This document shows positions 7,545-15,916 of a stretch of DNA of 36,628 nucleotides, piece after piece. The DNA is taken from assembly GCA_011364925.1 (NCBI GenBank), contig RDOA01000008.1, positions 1-36,628 of the forward strand, written 5' to 3'. The notes beneath the pieces were generated by a model. It made no database searches. It was not told where the DNA came from and saw nothing but the letters and a program-made list of their open reading frames with translations. The DNA is from Promethearchaeota archaeon. Lineage in GTDB: Archaea > Asgardarchaeota > Lokiarchaeia > Sigyniarchaeales > SOKP01. A program made the position numbers and the translations under genes. Within the stretch, counting starts at the first letter, position 1, and every line of letters starts with the position of its first letter.

Positions 7545-7556
7545 AATTTTATATAG
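7545..7556 (+). promoter_or_regulatory. TATA box of receiver-LRR gene
   Basis: AATTTTATATAG lies about 32 bases before the GTG at 7583, which puts the transcript start within a few bases of the start codon. This supports GTG 7583 on a near-leaderless mRNA. Confidence 0.45.
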
Positions 7557-7582
7557 TCAAACTATTACCATATTATTGAATT

Positions 7583-9220
7583 GTGAAAGATAATATAACG
7601 CCCGAAGGTTCTCCTTACGATATTCTTCTCCTAGAAAAGGATTTTTCTACAATTAGGCTCTTAACGAGATATTTTGAAAGTAAAGGGGTAACCAGCAAGG
7701 CTGTGGTAAGTGGAGTAAAAGGATTGGAAGAATTAGAACACAACACCCCTAGATTAATAGTAATGTGTATAATGTTACCAGATTATAGTGGGTTTGAGCT
7801 CTGTAAAAAGATAAAATCAAATCCAAAATTGAAACATATCCCGGTATTTTTTTGTACTGCATTCCCTGGTTCTGAAGTTGAAAAACATCTTGTTGAGACA
7901 AAAGCAAACGGGTATATACTTAAGCCTTTTAAGCTTAGCGAATTCGATGGAATTCTCGACTTATTAAATCTACCTAAAAGTTTTGTTTGGAGGAAAATTA
8001 ATCAATACATAACATTGAAATTGGAAAATGGGAAAACTCAAATTTACGTAAAAAACAAGTTCGGTAAAGATTCGGTATATGAGACTGCAGATTTGTATCA
8101 AAAAGAAATAGTAGAGGGTCCTTCTGCACGGCCCTTACACGAAAACCACGATATAAATCCAGAGCAGGAGTTTTGGGGTATTTGTTCTAATCTACAGGCG
8201 TGGTACGAGAACGGTTACGATACTCGTTTGCTGCATACTAACTTAGCATTTAATCTATTAAAAGCATTAGTTAAGGCAGGGGATCTAATTGCGAAACGAG
8301 TCTTTAAAACTGAACTTGCTTTTATATTTAACAATCTAGATGTTGGAAAATTCATTGCGTTAGATCTCTCAAATTTATATTTGAATACAATACCAAGTTC
8401 AATTCAAAACTTTAAAAATCTTAAAAAGCTTGATTTAAGTGGAAATCACTTATCCGCACTTCCGGATTCAATTTCTCATCTTCAATTATTGAGAGAATTA
8501 AATTTAAAACATAATGAATTCGCATCCTTTCCCGCATCTGTTCTAAATTTAAAAGCTTTAGAAAAGTTGGATATAAGTAACAACTTGATAACTAGAATTC
8601 CAGAAGAGATAACTGAATTAGAGTTAAAAACCATTAATATGAGTTCGTGTAACTTAACAGAGATACCAGAGATAATAATGGAATTAAAAACTCTAGAGGA
8701 ATTGAACTTAAGTGAAAATAAAACGATCAAACGACTTCCTGAATCAATAGGAAATTTGAAATCATTAAGAGTTTTAGAATTGAGGTGGCTCAGTTTAGAA
8801 GAACTTCCAGAATCTATAGGAAATTTAACTGATTTACTTAAACTAGATTTAACTTACAATTGGCTACAATACTTACCAGAATCTATAGGAAATCTTATTA
8901 ACTTAGAAGAGTTAATTTTATACGCCAATAATTTGAAAGAGCTTCCTAAATCTGTTGAAAATTTAAAAAATCTTAAAAAGTTAATTTTAACAAAAAACTT
9001 GCTAGAAGAACTTCCCAAATTTCTTTCTAATCTTAAAAATCTGAGAGATTTAACATATGAATATAACGAATTCAACAAACACTCTAAAGCAGAGGAAGAG
9101 CTCATTCAAAAGTTTAAAGAACGATTACAACAGGCTAAAGAAGAAAGATGGGATAAAAAGAAGAATAAAGCAAAAAAGAAAGAAAATTTGAAAAGTAAAA
9201 AAACCTTTAAAAGAAATTGA
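7583..9220 (+). CDS. Receiver-domain / leucine-rich-repeat fusion, degenerate phospho-site
   Basis: 545 residues, GTG start. Residues about 12-128 are a CheY-like receiver: Glu18/Asp20 in the acidic pocket, Thr92 and Lys114 are present, but the phospho-acceptor Asp is Cys62 (VMCIMLPDYSGFE). A linker with HENHDINPEQEFWGICSN and NLLKALVKAGDLIAKRVFK leads into about eleven LRRs at 245-510 of the LPESIGNL type. A Lys-rich tail ends the protein. From family knowledge, a receiver without this Asp cannot be phosphorylated in the usual way and often acts as a protein-interaction domain. No membrane segment is seen. Probably a cytoplasmic scaffold. No histidine kinase lies nearby. Confidence 0.88.
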   Translation: MKDNITPEGSPYDILLLEKDFSTIRLLTRYFESKGVTSKAVVSGVKGLEELEHNTPRLIVMCIMLPDYSGFELCKKIKSNPKLKHIPVFFCTAFPGSEVEKHLVETKANGYILKPFKLSEFDGILDLLNLPKSFVWRKINQYITLKLENGKTQIYVKNKFGKDSVYETADLYQKEIVEGPSARPLHENHDINPEQEFWGICSNLQAWYENGYDTRLLHTNLAFNLLKALVKAGDLIAKRVFKTELAFIFNNLDVGKFIALDLSNLYLNTIPSSIQNFKNLKKLDLSGNHLSALPDSISHLQLLRELNLKHNEFASFPASVLNLKALEKLDISNNLITRIPEEITELELKTINMSSCNLTEIPEIIMELKTLEELNLSENKTIKRLPESIGNLKSLRVLELRWLSLEELPESIGNLTDLLKLDLTYNWLQYLPESIGNLINLEELILYANNLKELPKSVENLKNLKKLILTKNLLEELPKFLSNLKNLRDLTYEYNEFNKHSKAEEELIQKFKERLQQAKEERWDKKKNKAKKKENLKSKKTFKRN

Positions 9221-9313
9221 TAAACCAATATATTTATACTCTGTTGTCTTTTTCAATATCTATATTAATAATGAAATTAGCTTTTTCGTTAGTCTGACAA
9301 TTTATAATTAACT

Positions 9314-9814
9314 ATGAATCTTACAGAGCTCAAATCAAAAATTCCAGAGATATTTGAAGAAGTTAAAAAAGATGTTAAAAGTGTTTTAGGTCGACACCGA
9401 GCTGGATTATCTTTAGGATTTGCTGATATGGGAATAACTCCAACAAATATTGTAGGAGGTATGTACTTATATCCAGGCACGGAAATCGTATTAAACATAA
9501 CTCCTTTAGAAATTATGCTCAAATCTCAATCCTATGATATTGTATGGGCTTACATGTATCACTTACTCCTCAACTTATATCTGAAATCTTTGGGCATTCT
9601 TGACGAGATTGAATGCAAACATTTGACTTCATACGTAAGTAAAGAAATTTTCAAAAAAGCAGATCACCCTGCAATAATTATGGCTGAAAAAGGGTTCGGA
9701 TATTATATTCCAAACAATAAGATAATATATATGCCCCCAGCTTCAAAACCTGATGGGATTTCAACTGAATATAAAAAGTGTTTAAATAAAGAAAGTAAAG
9801 ATTATTTTTCTTAA
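9314..9814 (+). CDS. Metalloprotease-like protein lacking HExxH
   Basis: 166 residues. The layout (an N-terminal helix, GGMYLYPGTEIVLNITPLEI, then a helix HLLLNLYLKSLGILDE at residues 83-98) recalls a family of small archaeal gluzincin-like proteins in which this helix carries HExxH. Here the expected His-Glu-x-x-His positions read Asn87-Leu88-x-x-Lys91, so zinc binding and catalysis should be lost. The family assignment is from memory of the pattern and is moderate at best. A repeat tail follows shortly after the stop. No signal peptide. Confidence 0.6.
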   Translation: MNLTELKSKIPEIFEEVKKDVKSVLGRHRAGLSLGFADMGITPTNIVGGMYLYPGTEIVLNITPLEIMLKSQSYDIVWAYMYHLLLNLYLKSLGILDEIECKHLTSYVSKEIFKKADHPAIIMAEKGFGYYIPNNKIIYMPPASKPDGISTEYKKCLNKESKDYFS

Positions 9815-9831
9815 GGAAGAGAAAATTCTTA

Positions 9832-9892
9832 CTGTTACAAAACAGTTCGAAGTTGAAAGGAGGGAGCGTGTTCCGGATTATACTTTTTTTAA
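9832..9892 (+). repeat. Intergenic repeat family, copy 7 (tail only)
   Basis: Begins within 20 bases of the preceding stop: CAGTTCGAAGTTGAAAGG, GGGAGCGTGTTCCGGAT and then TATACTTTTTTT. The GACGATA box is not recognisable, so this is one of the shortest copies. Confidence 0.75.
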
Positions 9893-10023
9893 TTATATAA
9901 GTTAGAATTCACAAAAGATCGTGCGACAAAATTCAAAAATTATAAATTAGTATATTTTTACTATGATCAGAAATAAGTTGAAAAAATAGCCTTCTACTTT
10001 AAAATAATGTGAGGGAGTTAAAA

Positions 10024-10422
10024 ATGGTATTTTTGTGTAAGAGATGTGGAAGAGTGTTAAAATCAGCTAAAAGCATCAAATTAGGGTATGGACCCACTTG
10101 TTATAGAATCATAAAGTTTCATGATAATCCTATTAATATCCAAGAGGAAATTAAGTTTTTAAAGATTGAGATAAATCTGTTAAAGAAAGTGATAAGAGAA
10201 TTAAAATCTAATAAGAGTATATCCTATCAAACCTCTCCAATAATAAAGATAAGAAACCAAGAGAACTATCTCGAGAGAGATGTAAATAAGGGGCACATGA
10301 AAGAAGTAATTCAGGAATTAAAGAGTTGTTTTCAAAATTGTAATGGAGATGTAAAAAGTTTATTACAACCGATCGATATTGAACCGAATCTTATTAAAAC
10401 ATCTCAATTAGCTGTTGTTTAA
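10024..10422 (+). CDS. Zinc-finger coiled-coil protein (DUF6011-like finger)
   Basis: 132 residues from ATG 10024. The N-terminus carries CxxC at residues 5 and 8 and a third Cys at 26 in the pattern CKRCGRVLKS...GYGPTCYR, which matches the small finger often listed as DUF6011. After it comes a helix rich in Lys, Leu and Glu (about 40-65) likely to form a coiled coil, and a polar tail. A GTG at 10009 is also in frame, but GAGGGAG at 10011-10017 sits six bases before the ATG, so the ATG is the better start. Probably a nucleic-acid or protein adaptor; partner unknown. Confidence 0.7.
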   Translation: MVFLCKRCGRVLKSAKSIKLGYGPTCYRIIKFHDNPINIQEEIKFLKIEINLLKKVIRELKSNKSISYQTSPIIKIRNQENYLERDVNKGHMKEVIQELKSCFQNCNGDVKSLLQPIDIEPNLIKTSQLAVV

Positions 10423-10527
10423 ATCGTTCGAAAGATATATTCACACAAATATTTAACTAAAATTTTTTTCTTGTTTTTATTAGAAATACCCATATTAAAG
10501 TATACTTCAATTGGATAATTACAACAA

Positions 10528-11670
10528 TTACCTTTGAGCCTTAAAATAATCCAATACATTTTTAAGGGATTTTTGAACATCATTAACTTTGTTCATATCA
10601 ACCATGACAGTTTGGTCATATAATACAATGTATTTTAGTCCTACTTTAGCATAATTTTCTATTTTACTTATGATTTCATCTGAAGTCCCGGCAAATCCAA
10701 ATTCGCTGTATACATCTTGGGGGATTTTTTCTATGATATTCATCATTTGTTGTTTGTTGTATAAAGAAGGGATAAATTGAACTAAACCATCAAAAGAATC
10801 TCCTATAGGATGTGAAACGCCATATTTTTTAAAATGTTGGGAACCAAGAAATAATCCAGAAATTTTTAGTACTTCAGATTTGAGCATCCTTTTTACATCT
10901 TCGTTGTCCTCATCTATTATAAGGGGCGCAAACATACTAGGAATAAACTTATCTGTATCTCGCTCTGCTTTTTTAGCTGATTCTTGAATAACATTTAATT
11001 TTTCTTTATATACATTTGGCGAAGAGACATGAAATTTGCATGGATACCATCCATCTGCCAACTCTCCTGTCAGGTTTAGCATTTGTGGTCCATGTGCTGC
11101 TACCCATATAGGGGGATATTTATTTTTTCTATAGGGGTTCAATCCTAAGCATGCTCCTTTTAATTTCCAAATCTCACCCTCAAAATTTACATTCTTTTTT
11201 TCTTGCCAGAGTAATTTAATTATTTTTATACATTCCCTTAACCTAGAAACAGGTCTGTTGTAATCAATTCCATATGGAATTGTATTTAGATATTCACCCG
11301 CCCCCATTCCAAGGATTATTCTTCCTTTAGAAAGATTATTTTGAGCTAAAAAAAATTGAGCTAAATCTGCAGGGTGCCTTCTAAAACATTCGGTAACACC
11401 GGAAGCAATCTGTATTTTTTTTGTATTCATGACAACATTCGAAATTATAGTACACATATCGTAAAGATTATTAGGACTTTCTATAGATTTTGCGGCATCT
11501 ATAAACTCAGGATCCCATAGAACTTCTGGAAAAAAATTCATCAAATGATCATCGATTATGACACAGTCAAATCCAGCCTTCTCATAATTCTGAATCATAC
11601 TTAATCCGGCTTTAAATGGAACACCCTCAAAACTTGCATCAATTCCTATTCTAACATCAGATATATCCAT
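10528..11670 (-). CDS. F420-dependent LLM-class (luciferase-like) oxidoreductase
   Basis: 380 residues with the bacterial-luciferase-like TIM-barrel fold used by F420-dependent enzymes. Visible marks are the N-terminal strand VRIGID, DCVIIDDHL, KIQIASGVTECFRRHPADLA, KGRIILGMGAGEYLN, and PPIWVAAHGPQMLNLTGELADG. Such enzymes take hydride from or give it to reduced F420 (or FMN); the family includes methylene-H4MPT reductase, and the length and GMGAGE motif are closer to ketoreductase-like members than to Mer itself. Substrate not predictable. The minus-strand ATG is preceded by AAAGGATT. It lies alone between convergent and divergent neighbours. Confidence 0.85.
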   Translation of the reverse strand: MDISDVRIGIDASFEGVPFKAGLSMIQNYEKAGFDCVIIDDHLMNFFPEVLWDPEFIDAAKSIESPNNLYDMCTIISNVVMNTKKIQIASGVTECFRRHPADLAQFFLAQNNLSKGRIILGMGAGEYLNTIPYGIDYNRPVSRLRECIKIIKLLWQEKKNVNFEGEIWKLKGACLGLNPYRKNKYPPIWVAAHGPQMLNLTGELADGWYPCKFHVSSPNVYKEKLNVIQESAKKAERDTDKFIPSMFAPLIIDEDNEDVKRMLKSEVLKISGLFLGSQHFKKYGVSHPIGDSFDGLVQFIPSLYNKQQMMNIIEKIPQDVYSEFGFAGTSDEIISKIENYAKVGLKYIVLYDQTVMVDMNKVNDVQKSLKNVLDYFKAQR

Positions 11671-11750
11671 AATCCTTTGCCCTCTTTTAAAAAAATATTT
11701 CTTTGAGAATTGAATTATTATATATATTCTTTCAAGTCTATTTAATTATT

Positions 11751-11810
11751 TGCTTGAAGAATTTCGAAATTGAAAAGGGGGTGTGCTTCGGAATTTTCAC
11801 TTTTTTTTCG
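11751..11810 (+). repeat. Intergenic repeat family, copy 8 (tail only)
   Basis: GAAGAATTTCGAAATTGAAA, AGGGGGTGTGCTTCGGAA, TTTTCAC and a T run. It is still on the + strand although the gene to its left is transcribed the other way, so here it is not the 3' end of a neighbouring + gene. Confidence 0.7.
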
Positions 11811-11856
11811 TTTTATTAGTAGTAGAAGGATCTTTTTACCAGTATAATAGCAAGGA

Positions 11857-11867
11857 ATCTTTATATA
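11857..11867 (+). promoter_or_regulatory. TATA-like promoter of HTH-TPR gene
   Basis: CTTTATATATG is a near-consensus archaeal TATA box. A transcript from it would start near 11890 and have a leader of about 65 bases before ATG 11957. Confidence 0.4.
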
Positions 11868-11956
11868 TGTCCTTAGTAGTAATCTATACTAATAAAAAAC
11901 ATACTTAGACATTAACTAACAGAGAAATAAAGCGAGAAAATATCGGATTTAATTAA

Positions 11957-13621
11957 ATGGAATCTAAAAAAGTAAGAGAGGATTATAAGGACTCCGATTG
12001 GTTAAAACATCAGTTTTACGATTTAGGGAGAAGTATTCAAGATATTGCTAACGAGCAGGGAGTATCTATGATAACGATAAGAAAGTGGTTGGATATGTCG
12101 GAGGAGAAGAAGCAAGAGCTGCGGAGGAAACCAGATGTGATGTCTCAACGAAAATCATCGATTTACAAAGGTCTATGGAGGTTTAATCAAGGAAACTTTA
12201 AGAAGGCAAATGAGATCTTTGCCGGAGCCATCAAAAAAAATCCTTCTAATGCGGAGGCATGGCAATATAACGCAATGACATTATACGAGTTAGGGATGTA
12301 TGAAGAAGCGTGTACTCAAATTAAGAAAGCACACGAGATAAATCCCTACTCCATCGAGATTTGCTTTGAATTTATAAAAATCCATTTGAAAATTGGTACC
12401 TATGGGGAATTGCTACAGTTCTGTCAAGAGAATCAGAAGTTAGATCCAGACAGGTTCAAATATAAGTTTGTCGAGGTTCACGCACGATTTAGGCAATACG
12501 CTCTCGCTTTGGAACAGCTTAACGATTTATTGACCACACGACTCGAAGATTCAGATTTACTGAGGGTAAAGGATTATTTGATGCAAGCAAAAAGAAATTC
12601 CAGTAACTATTATATACCTGGTATTCAAACGGGTTTATTGCCACATATTCCTATTGGAGATGAGATTATCTATAGCTCAAACATGAGGATTCATTGGGAA
12701 ATTATTATTCCATCAAGTGAGAGTAAGTGGGCCAAAGTATCAGATGTTCTATCAGATTTGTCGAGCATTTTAGATTTTATATTCGATATAGTGGATGATG
12801 CCGTCGAGGATAAGATTATTAGAGGAGAATTCTCTACTGATGTCTTGATGACCCACGAAGGAATCTTTTTCATGAAGACGAATCCAGAAGAAAAGAGTAA
12901 ATTAAAAATACCCAAATTTATCCCTTGGCAATATATTAAGGTGGAAAAAGATAGTACTCTAGTAGTAGAGGATTATCATATAAAATTTAACTTCAATCAT
13001 TTACCCAATTATATAAAATTTAACTTTAATTATTTACCCAATTATGAATCGAACTCTTCATTCGTCGTTCGGACGCAGAAATTCTACGAATATATTATGG
13101 CTAAGAGATACAAATATACACAGAAGTGTTTAGAAAAAATAAAAAAATATGTAAAAGATTTTAGAGACGCTGATGCTCAAGAATGGTTTAATAGAGGTAA
13201 AAACAGTAATATCTGGCACTCTGACTACAACTTAGGGAATCAATTAGCTGATGCATTTGATCCCGCCAAATTAAGAATGAGACACGGCGATAAAGAAGTG
13301 AGTGATAAAGCTGAGAAAATAATCCTTATGTATTTAAATGAGAACGAGGGGAAAGCATTTACATCCAGCAGCCTTAGAAAGAGAATCGGAGAAACTGTAG
13401 AAGATTTGAAAATCCTAAATTATGTAAACGAAAATCTTGAGGGTATTTTAAACAAGTTAGTATATAACGGTAAGATCCAATTAGAAACTCATAATTTTGG
13501 TAAGTTTTATTATACAATACATTGTCCTTTTTGTCATAAAGAAATTACTAAAGGAGAGAAAATCTGTTCATATTGTCATACATCACTAGAAGAAAAAAGT
13601 GATAAAGGTTTGAATGTGTGA
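11957..13621 (+). CDS. HTH / TPR / zinc-ribbon protein
   Basis: 554 residues. Residues about 10-45 form a helix-turn-helix (GRSIQDIANEQGVSMITIRKW) of the type seen in recombinase and sigma-like regulators. About four TPRs follow (70-215). The middle (220-400) is a mixed alpha/beta domain I do not recognise. The C-terminus holds a zinc ribbon with CPFCHKE and CSYCHTS near 525-545. The combination suggests a DNA-binding protein with a protein-interaction platform. Residues about 342-363 contain an 11-residue direct duplication. The last codons (DKGLNV plus stop) lie inside a copy of the intergenic repeat, so the original C-terminus has probably been replaced or extended. Confidence 0.8.
   Translation: MESKKVREDYKDSDWLKHQFYDLGRSIQDIANEQGVSMITIRKWLDMSEEKKQELRRKPDVMSQRKSSIYKGLWRFNQGNFKKANEIFAGAIKKNPSNAEAWQYNAMTLYELGMYEEACTQIKKAHEINPYSIEICFEFIKIHLKIGTYGELLQFCQENQKLDPDRFKYKFVEVHARFRQYALALEQLNDLLTTRLEDSDLLRVKDYLMQAKRNSSNYYIPGIQTGLLPHIPIGDEIIYSSNMRIHWEIIIPSSESKWAKVSDVLSDLSSILDFIFDIVDDAVEDKIIRGEFSTDVLMTHEGIFFMKTNPEEKSKLKIPKFIPWQYIKVEKDSTLVVEDYHIKFNFNHLPNYIKFNFNYLPNYESNSSFVVRTQKFYEYIMAKRYKYTQKCLEKIKKYVKDFRDADAQEWFNRGKNSNIWHSDYNLGNQLADAFDPAKLRMRHGDKEVSDKAEKIILMYLNENEGKAFTSSSLRKRIGETVEDLKILNYVNENLEGILNKLVYNGKIQLETHNFGKFYYTIHCPFCHKEITKGEKICSYCHTSLEEKSDKGLNV
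12980..13045 (+). repeat. 33-bp in-frame tandem duplication inside the HTH-TPR gene
   Basis: Two adjacent 33-base units (12980-13012 and 13013-13045) differ at only two bases and encode IKFNFNHLPNY and IKFNFNYLPNY. The frame is kept. The near-identity points to a recent slippage duplication in the middle domain. Confidence 0.9.
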
Positions 13622-13690
13622 GCGGTGACGAAAAAAATTTCGAAATTGAAAAAGGGAGTGTGTTCCGGAGTTTTTACTCCAAACTTTTCT
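13599..13690 (+). repeat. Intergenic repeat family, copy 9, overlapping a gene end
   Basis: GTGATAAAGGTTTGAATGTG, TGAGCGGTGACG, TTTCGAAATTGAAAAAGGG, GTGTGTTCCGGAG and a T-rich end. The first bases match the AGGGTGATAAAGGCTTGAAT segment of copies 3 and 5, and they are also the last codons and stop of the upstream gene. Confidence 0.85.
13667..13690 (+). terminator. Stem-loop plus T-rich tract closing repeat copy 9
   Basis: GGAGT-TTTT-ACTCC, a perfect 5-bp stem, is followed by AAACTTTTCTTTT. It is equivalent to the stem at 7108 and likely ends the HTH-TPR transcript. Confidence 0.45.
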
Positions 13691-13822
13691 TTTAAATTTT
13701 TCATTTTGTTTTTTTTAGGCTTTCGGCCTTTAGTGTATCTTTTGGGGATAAATGCTAAATAGGTGGGTTACATTTGTGTTGTGTAATCAACAATTAAGAA
13801 AATAGAGGTGAGAGCAGTATAA

Positions 13823-14032
13823 ATGTCAAAATGTCCGTATTGTAAGGGGGATTTTCATTTAGAAGATTTTTTTGAAGTAGTTACTAAGGAGACGAAAAAA
13901 GGAAAAATTAGGGCAGACTTTCGTGATTTTAAGGGAGAGAGTTATAGTGTGAGAGGGTATGGGGTTAAGATGTGGGCTTGTCCTGGTTGTGGTTCGATTT
14001 TGGGGTTTTCAGAAGTGGCTTATGCTACTTAA
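13823..14032 (+). CDS. Small zinc-ribbon protein
   Basis: 69 residues with two knuckles, CPYC at residues 4-7 and CPGCGSILGFSE near the C-terminus, separated by about 45 residues of mixed charge. The layout matches the protein at 29969-30187 (CPMC ... CSHCNAIIG), so the two belong to one loose family. GAGGTGAG at 13806-13813 is a good ribosome-binding site, about ten bases from ATG. Role unknown; such free-standing ribbons often bind RNA or partner proteins. Confidence 0.75.
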   Translation: MSKCPYCKGDFHLEDFFEVVTKETKKGKIRADFRDFKGESYSVRGYGVKMWACPGCGSILGFSEVAYAT

Positions 14033-14048
14033 GGGTAATTTTAAGGGT

Positions 14049-14116
14049 AAGTTTAGTCGAGTTTGTGTGAGAAGAACGTGATTATTGTTTTCGGGATTGA
14101 AAGGTAGGAGTGTAAA
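14049..14116 (+). repeat. Intergenic repeat family, copy 10 (diverged)
   Basis: GTTTAGTCGAGTTTGTGTGA, GAAGAACGTGATTATTG, then TTTTCGGGATTGAAAGG and TAGGAGTGT. It starts 16 bases after the zinc-ribbon stop. The CCGGA box and T run are missing, cut off by the 3' end of the convergent LRR gene. Confidence 0.6.
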
Positions 14117-14124
14117 CAAACTAG

Positions 14125-14817
14125 TTATGGAAGCAAGAATTTAGATAACGAGGTAGAGATTATAATAAAAATTACCACGGTAAAACATTGCAAACACTCT
14201 AAAAGGCCTTCAGCTCCACTTACTGCGAGGTATGCTCCTGCCCCCGATCCTTGTTCTGGTTTATATTTAAGTTTAAAATGAGTATTTTCCGCTATTTGCC
14301 ATAGCTTTGGGTTTACACCTTTTCTATTCCTCTGTTCTTCGGTCATCTTGCGTAGTTTTTTCCTTTTCGAAACTACTTTATATAAATCCGCGTAGATTGG
14401 ATTCTTCCCTAAGAACATTTTTTCAAGACTTTGTTTATTGCTAAAACTTTCAATTTCGCTTATTTTGCATTTAAAAAAGTCAATCTCTTTCAAATTTTCA
14501 AGAGTATCGAGTCCCTTGAGGATGTAGATTGGATTCTTATTGAGGATGAGCAATTCTAAATTAGTAAGATTTACGAGGTTTTTAATCTCAGTAATCGAAT
14601 TATTAGCGAGAATTAGAACTTTTAGATTTCGTAGTGTTTCCAAACCCTCTATCTCAGAAATGGAGTTATTACTAAGGTTTAATACTTCTAGATCGTGTAA
14701 ATCTTCGAGGCTCTCTATAGATGATATATGCGTAATTTTTTTCCCTGAAAGATTGAGCGTTAAGCGACCTTTTTTTCTTTTTGCTTTGTACGCTTTTTTC
14801 TTAAATAATACAGACAT
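14125..14817 (-). CDS. LRR protein with short hydrophobic C-terminus (paralogue of 4119-4877)
   Basis: 230 residues. The start, the five or six SDS22-type repeats (LHDLEVLNLSNNSISEIEG) and the basic block KKLRKMTEEQRNRKGVNPKL are close to the first LRR protein. After KLKYKPEQGSG the tails differ completely: this one has AYLAVSGAEGLLE and a single hydrophobic segment (CLQCFTVVIFIIISTSLSK). It is likely a membrane-anchored interaction protein facing the cytoplasm. The sharp switch in similarity suggests tail exchange or loss of the second membrane helix. A TATA box about 28 bases upstream predicts a leaderless mRNA. Confidence 0.85.
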   Translation of the reverse strand: MSVLFKKKAYKAKRKKGRLTLNLSGKKITHISSIESLEDLHDLEVLNLSNNSISEIEGLETLRNLKVLILANNSITEIKNLVNLTNLELLILNKNPIYILKGLDTLENLKEIDFFKCKISEIESFSNKQSLEKMFLGKNPIYADLYKVVSKRKKLRKMTEEQRNRKGVNPKLWQIAENTHFKLKYKPEQGSGAGAYLAVSGAEGLLECLQCFTVVIFIIISTSLSKFLLP

Positions 14818-14840
14818 ATTAAATTTTTATATAATAATAC

Positions 14841-14849
14841 TATATAAAG
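14841..14849 (-). promoter_or_regulatory. TATA box of second LRR gene, predicts leaderless mRNA
   Basis: The minus strand reads CTTTATATA, centred 28 bases before the ATG at 14817. The first LRR paralogue has the same spacing. Confidence 0.5.
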
Positions 14850-15102
14850 GTTTTCGTGATTTTTACCAGTAAAAAAGAGCGAATATTACCAATATAACTC
14901 CGAACTTTTAAATAGGAGTCTGATCAGAGATCTTCTTTATAGTTAGTGGATTCCTGTATAACCTGTATAAAGGAAAATTTTAAAGCGTGAATAAGCCCTA
15001 ATTTTTAATCCAATTTTTTTCATAACTTACTCTAAGATTATGCAAGCCAAAACACTCTTTTTTGATAACTTATTTAAGAATTACCACTTTAGATTGAATA
15101 AA
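14850..15102. other. AT-rich intergenic spacer
   Basis: Part of the 409-base gap between the minus-strand LRR and flavodoxin genes. I see no convincing gene. A short inverted repeat (ACTCC/GGAGT at about 14897-14920) is present. The end of the gap holds a weak repeat copy. Confidence 0.4.
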
Positions 15103-15160
15103 GCATGTGTGTATGCGTGTCAGGCGTTTGGTTCGAAATCGAAAAACTATTCCGGAATAT
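15103..15160 (+). repeat. Intergenic repeat family, weak copy 11
   Basis: GCATGTGTGTATGCGTGTCA, GGCGTTTGGTTCGAAATCGA and CTATTCCGGAAT share the TTCGAAATTGA and TTCCGGA landmarks of the tail in the right order, but the spacing and intervening bases are diverged. Confidence 0.4.
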
Positions 15161-15226
15161 AATCAATATAATTTTAAAGTACCCAGTCGTATAGGCACTG
15201 AGAAATTACTCATTATTTATATATTT

Positions 15227-15685
15227 TTAAAGATTTTCAACAATTTTTTTGGCAAAAGCCTTGCATTTTTCAAGTTCTCCATCAATGAGAGGTCCTTCTA
15301 TTCCTTTGACGGCAACTTGTAATCCATTCATGATTTTCTCTAAGTTTGGATTTTTTTCAATTTGCTTTTCCATTTTTTTTACTGCTCTTCTCATAGGACC
15401 GCCAGTATTTATTCCATCTCCACTATGCGTATCAAAAACCACTATTTTTGTACCCGCATCGACATCGAGAGAAGAAATAAACTTCTTAATACTCTTTGCT
15501 TGACTACTCGCATATGTAGGGGAGCCTATCACCAGTGCCTCATAATCCTTAATACGCTCGCTCTCCACAACATCGACTTTCATTACCGTGACGTCATTGC
15601 CCGCTTCTTTAATTACATCTCCCATAGTTTCAGCAGCTTTTTTAGTATTCCCATATTTAGTTTCATACACAATAAGCACTTTCAT
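15227..15685 (-). CDS. Flavodoxin-domain protein
   Basis: 152 residues with the flavodoxin fold: VLIVYETKYGNTKKAAE gives the FMN-phosphate loop, ALVIGSPTYASSQAKSIKKF the second flavin loop, and KIVVFDTHSGDG the third. It is of the length expected for a one-domain electron carrier. It would bind FMN and pass single electrons between redox enzymes in the cytoplasm. GAGGAAG about six bases before the ATG is a ribosome-binding site, with a possible TATA element (TTTATAC in minus reading) around 15731-15738. A second flavodoxin-like gene lies at 22238-22726. Confidence 0.88.
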   Translation of the reverse strand: MKVLIVYETKYGNTKKAAETMGDVIKEAGNDVTVMKVDVVESERIKDYEALVIGSPTYASSQAKSIKKFISSLDVDAGTKIVVFDTHSGDGINTGGPMRRAVKKMEKQIEKNPNLEKIMNGLQVAVKGIEGPLIDGELEKCKAFAKKIVENL

Positions 15686-15916
15686 AATTCTTCCTCTTTA
15701 TAGTTTTTATTACGATCAAATTCTTTTTGTATAAATTAGTCATTTTTTACTATAAATATTTTTTTCCTTATTTCTAAGATTCCATCATGGAAACCCTTCA
15801 TTGTATTTAGGATTGAATTAGTCATTTGTCTTATCGCCATATGCGTGGTCTACTGGGAATTTTTTGATTTTTGTGAAAATAGATTAAGAGGATGTCTTCC
15901 AAAGATGGAAGTATTC

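Noticed and set aside
10009-10023. GTG start for the zinc-finger coiled-coil protein
   Set aside because: The extra codons overlap the GAGGGAG ribosome-binding site of the ATG at 10024.
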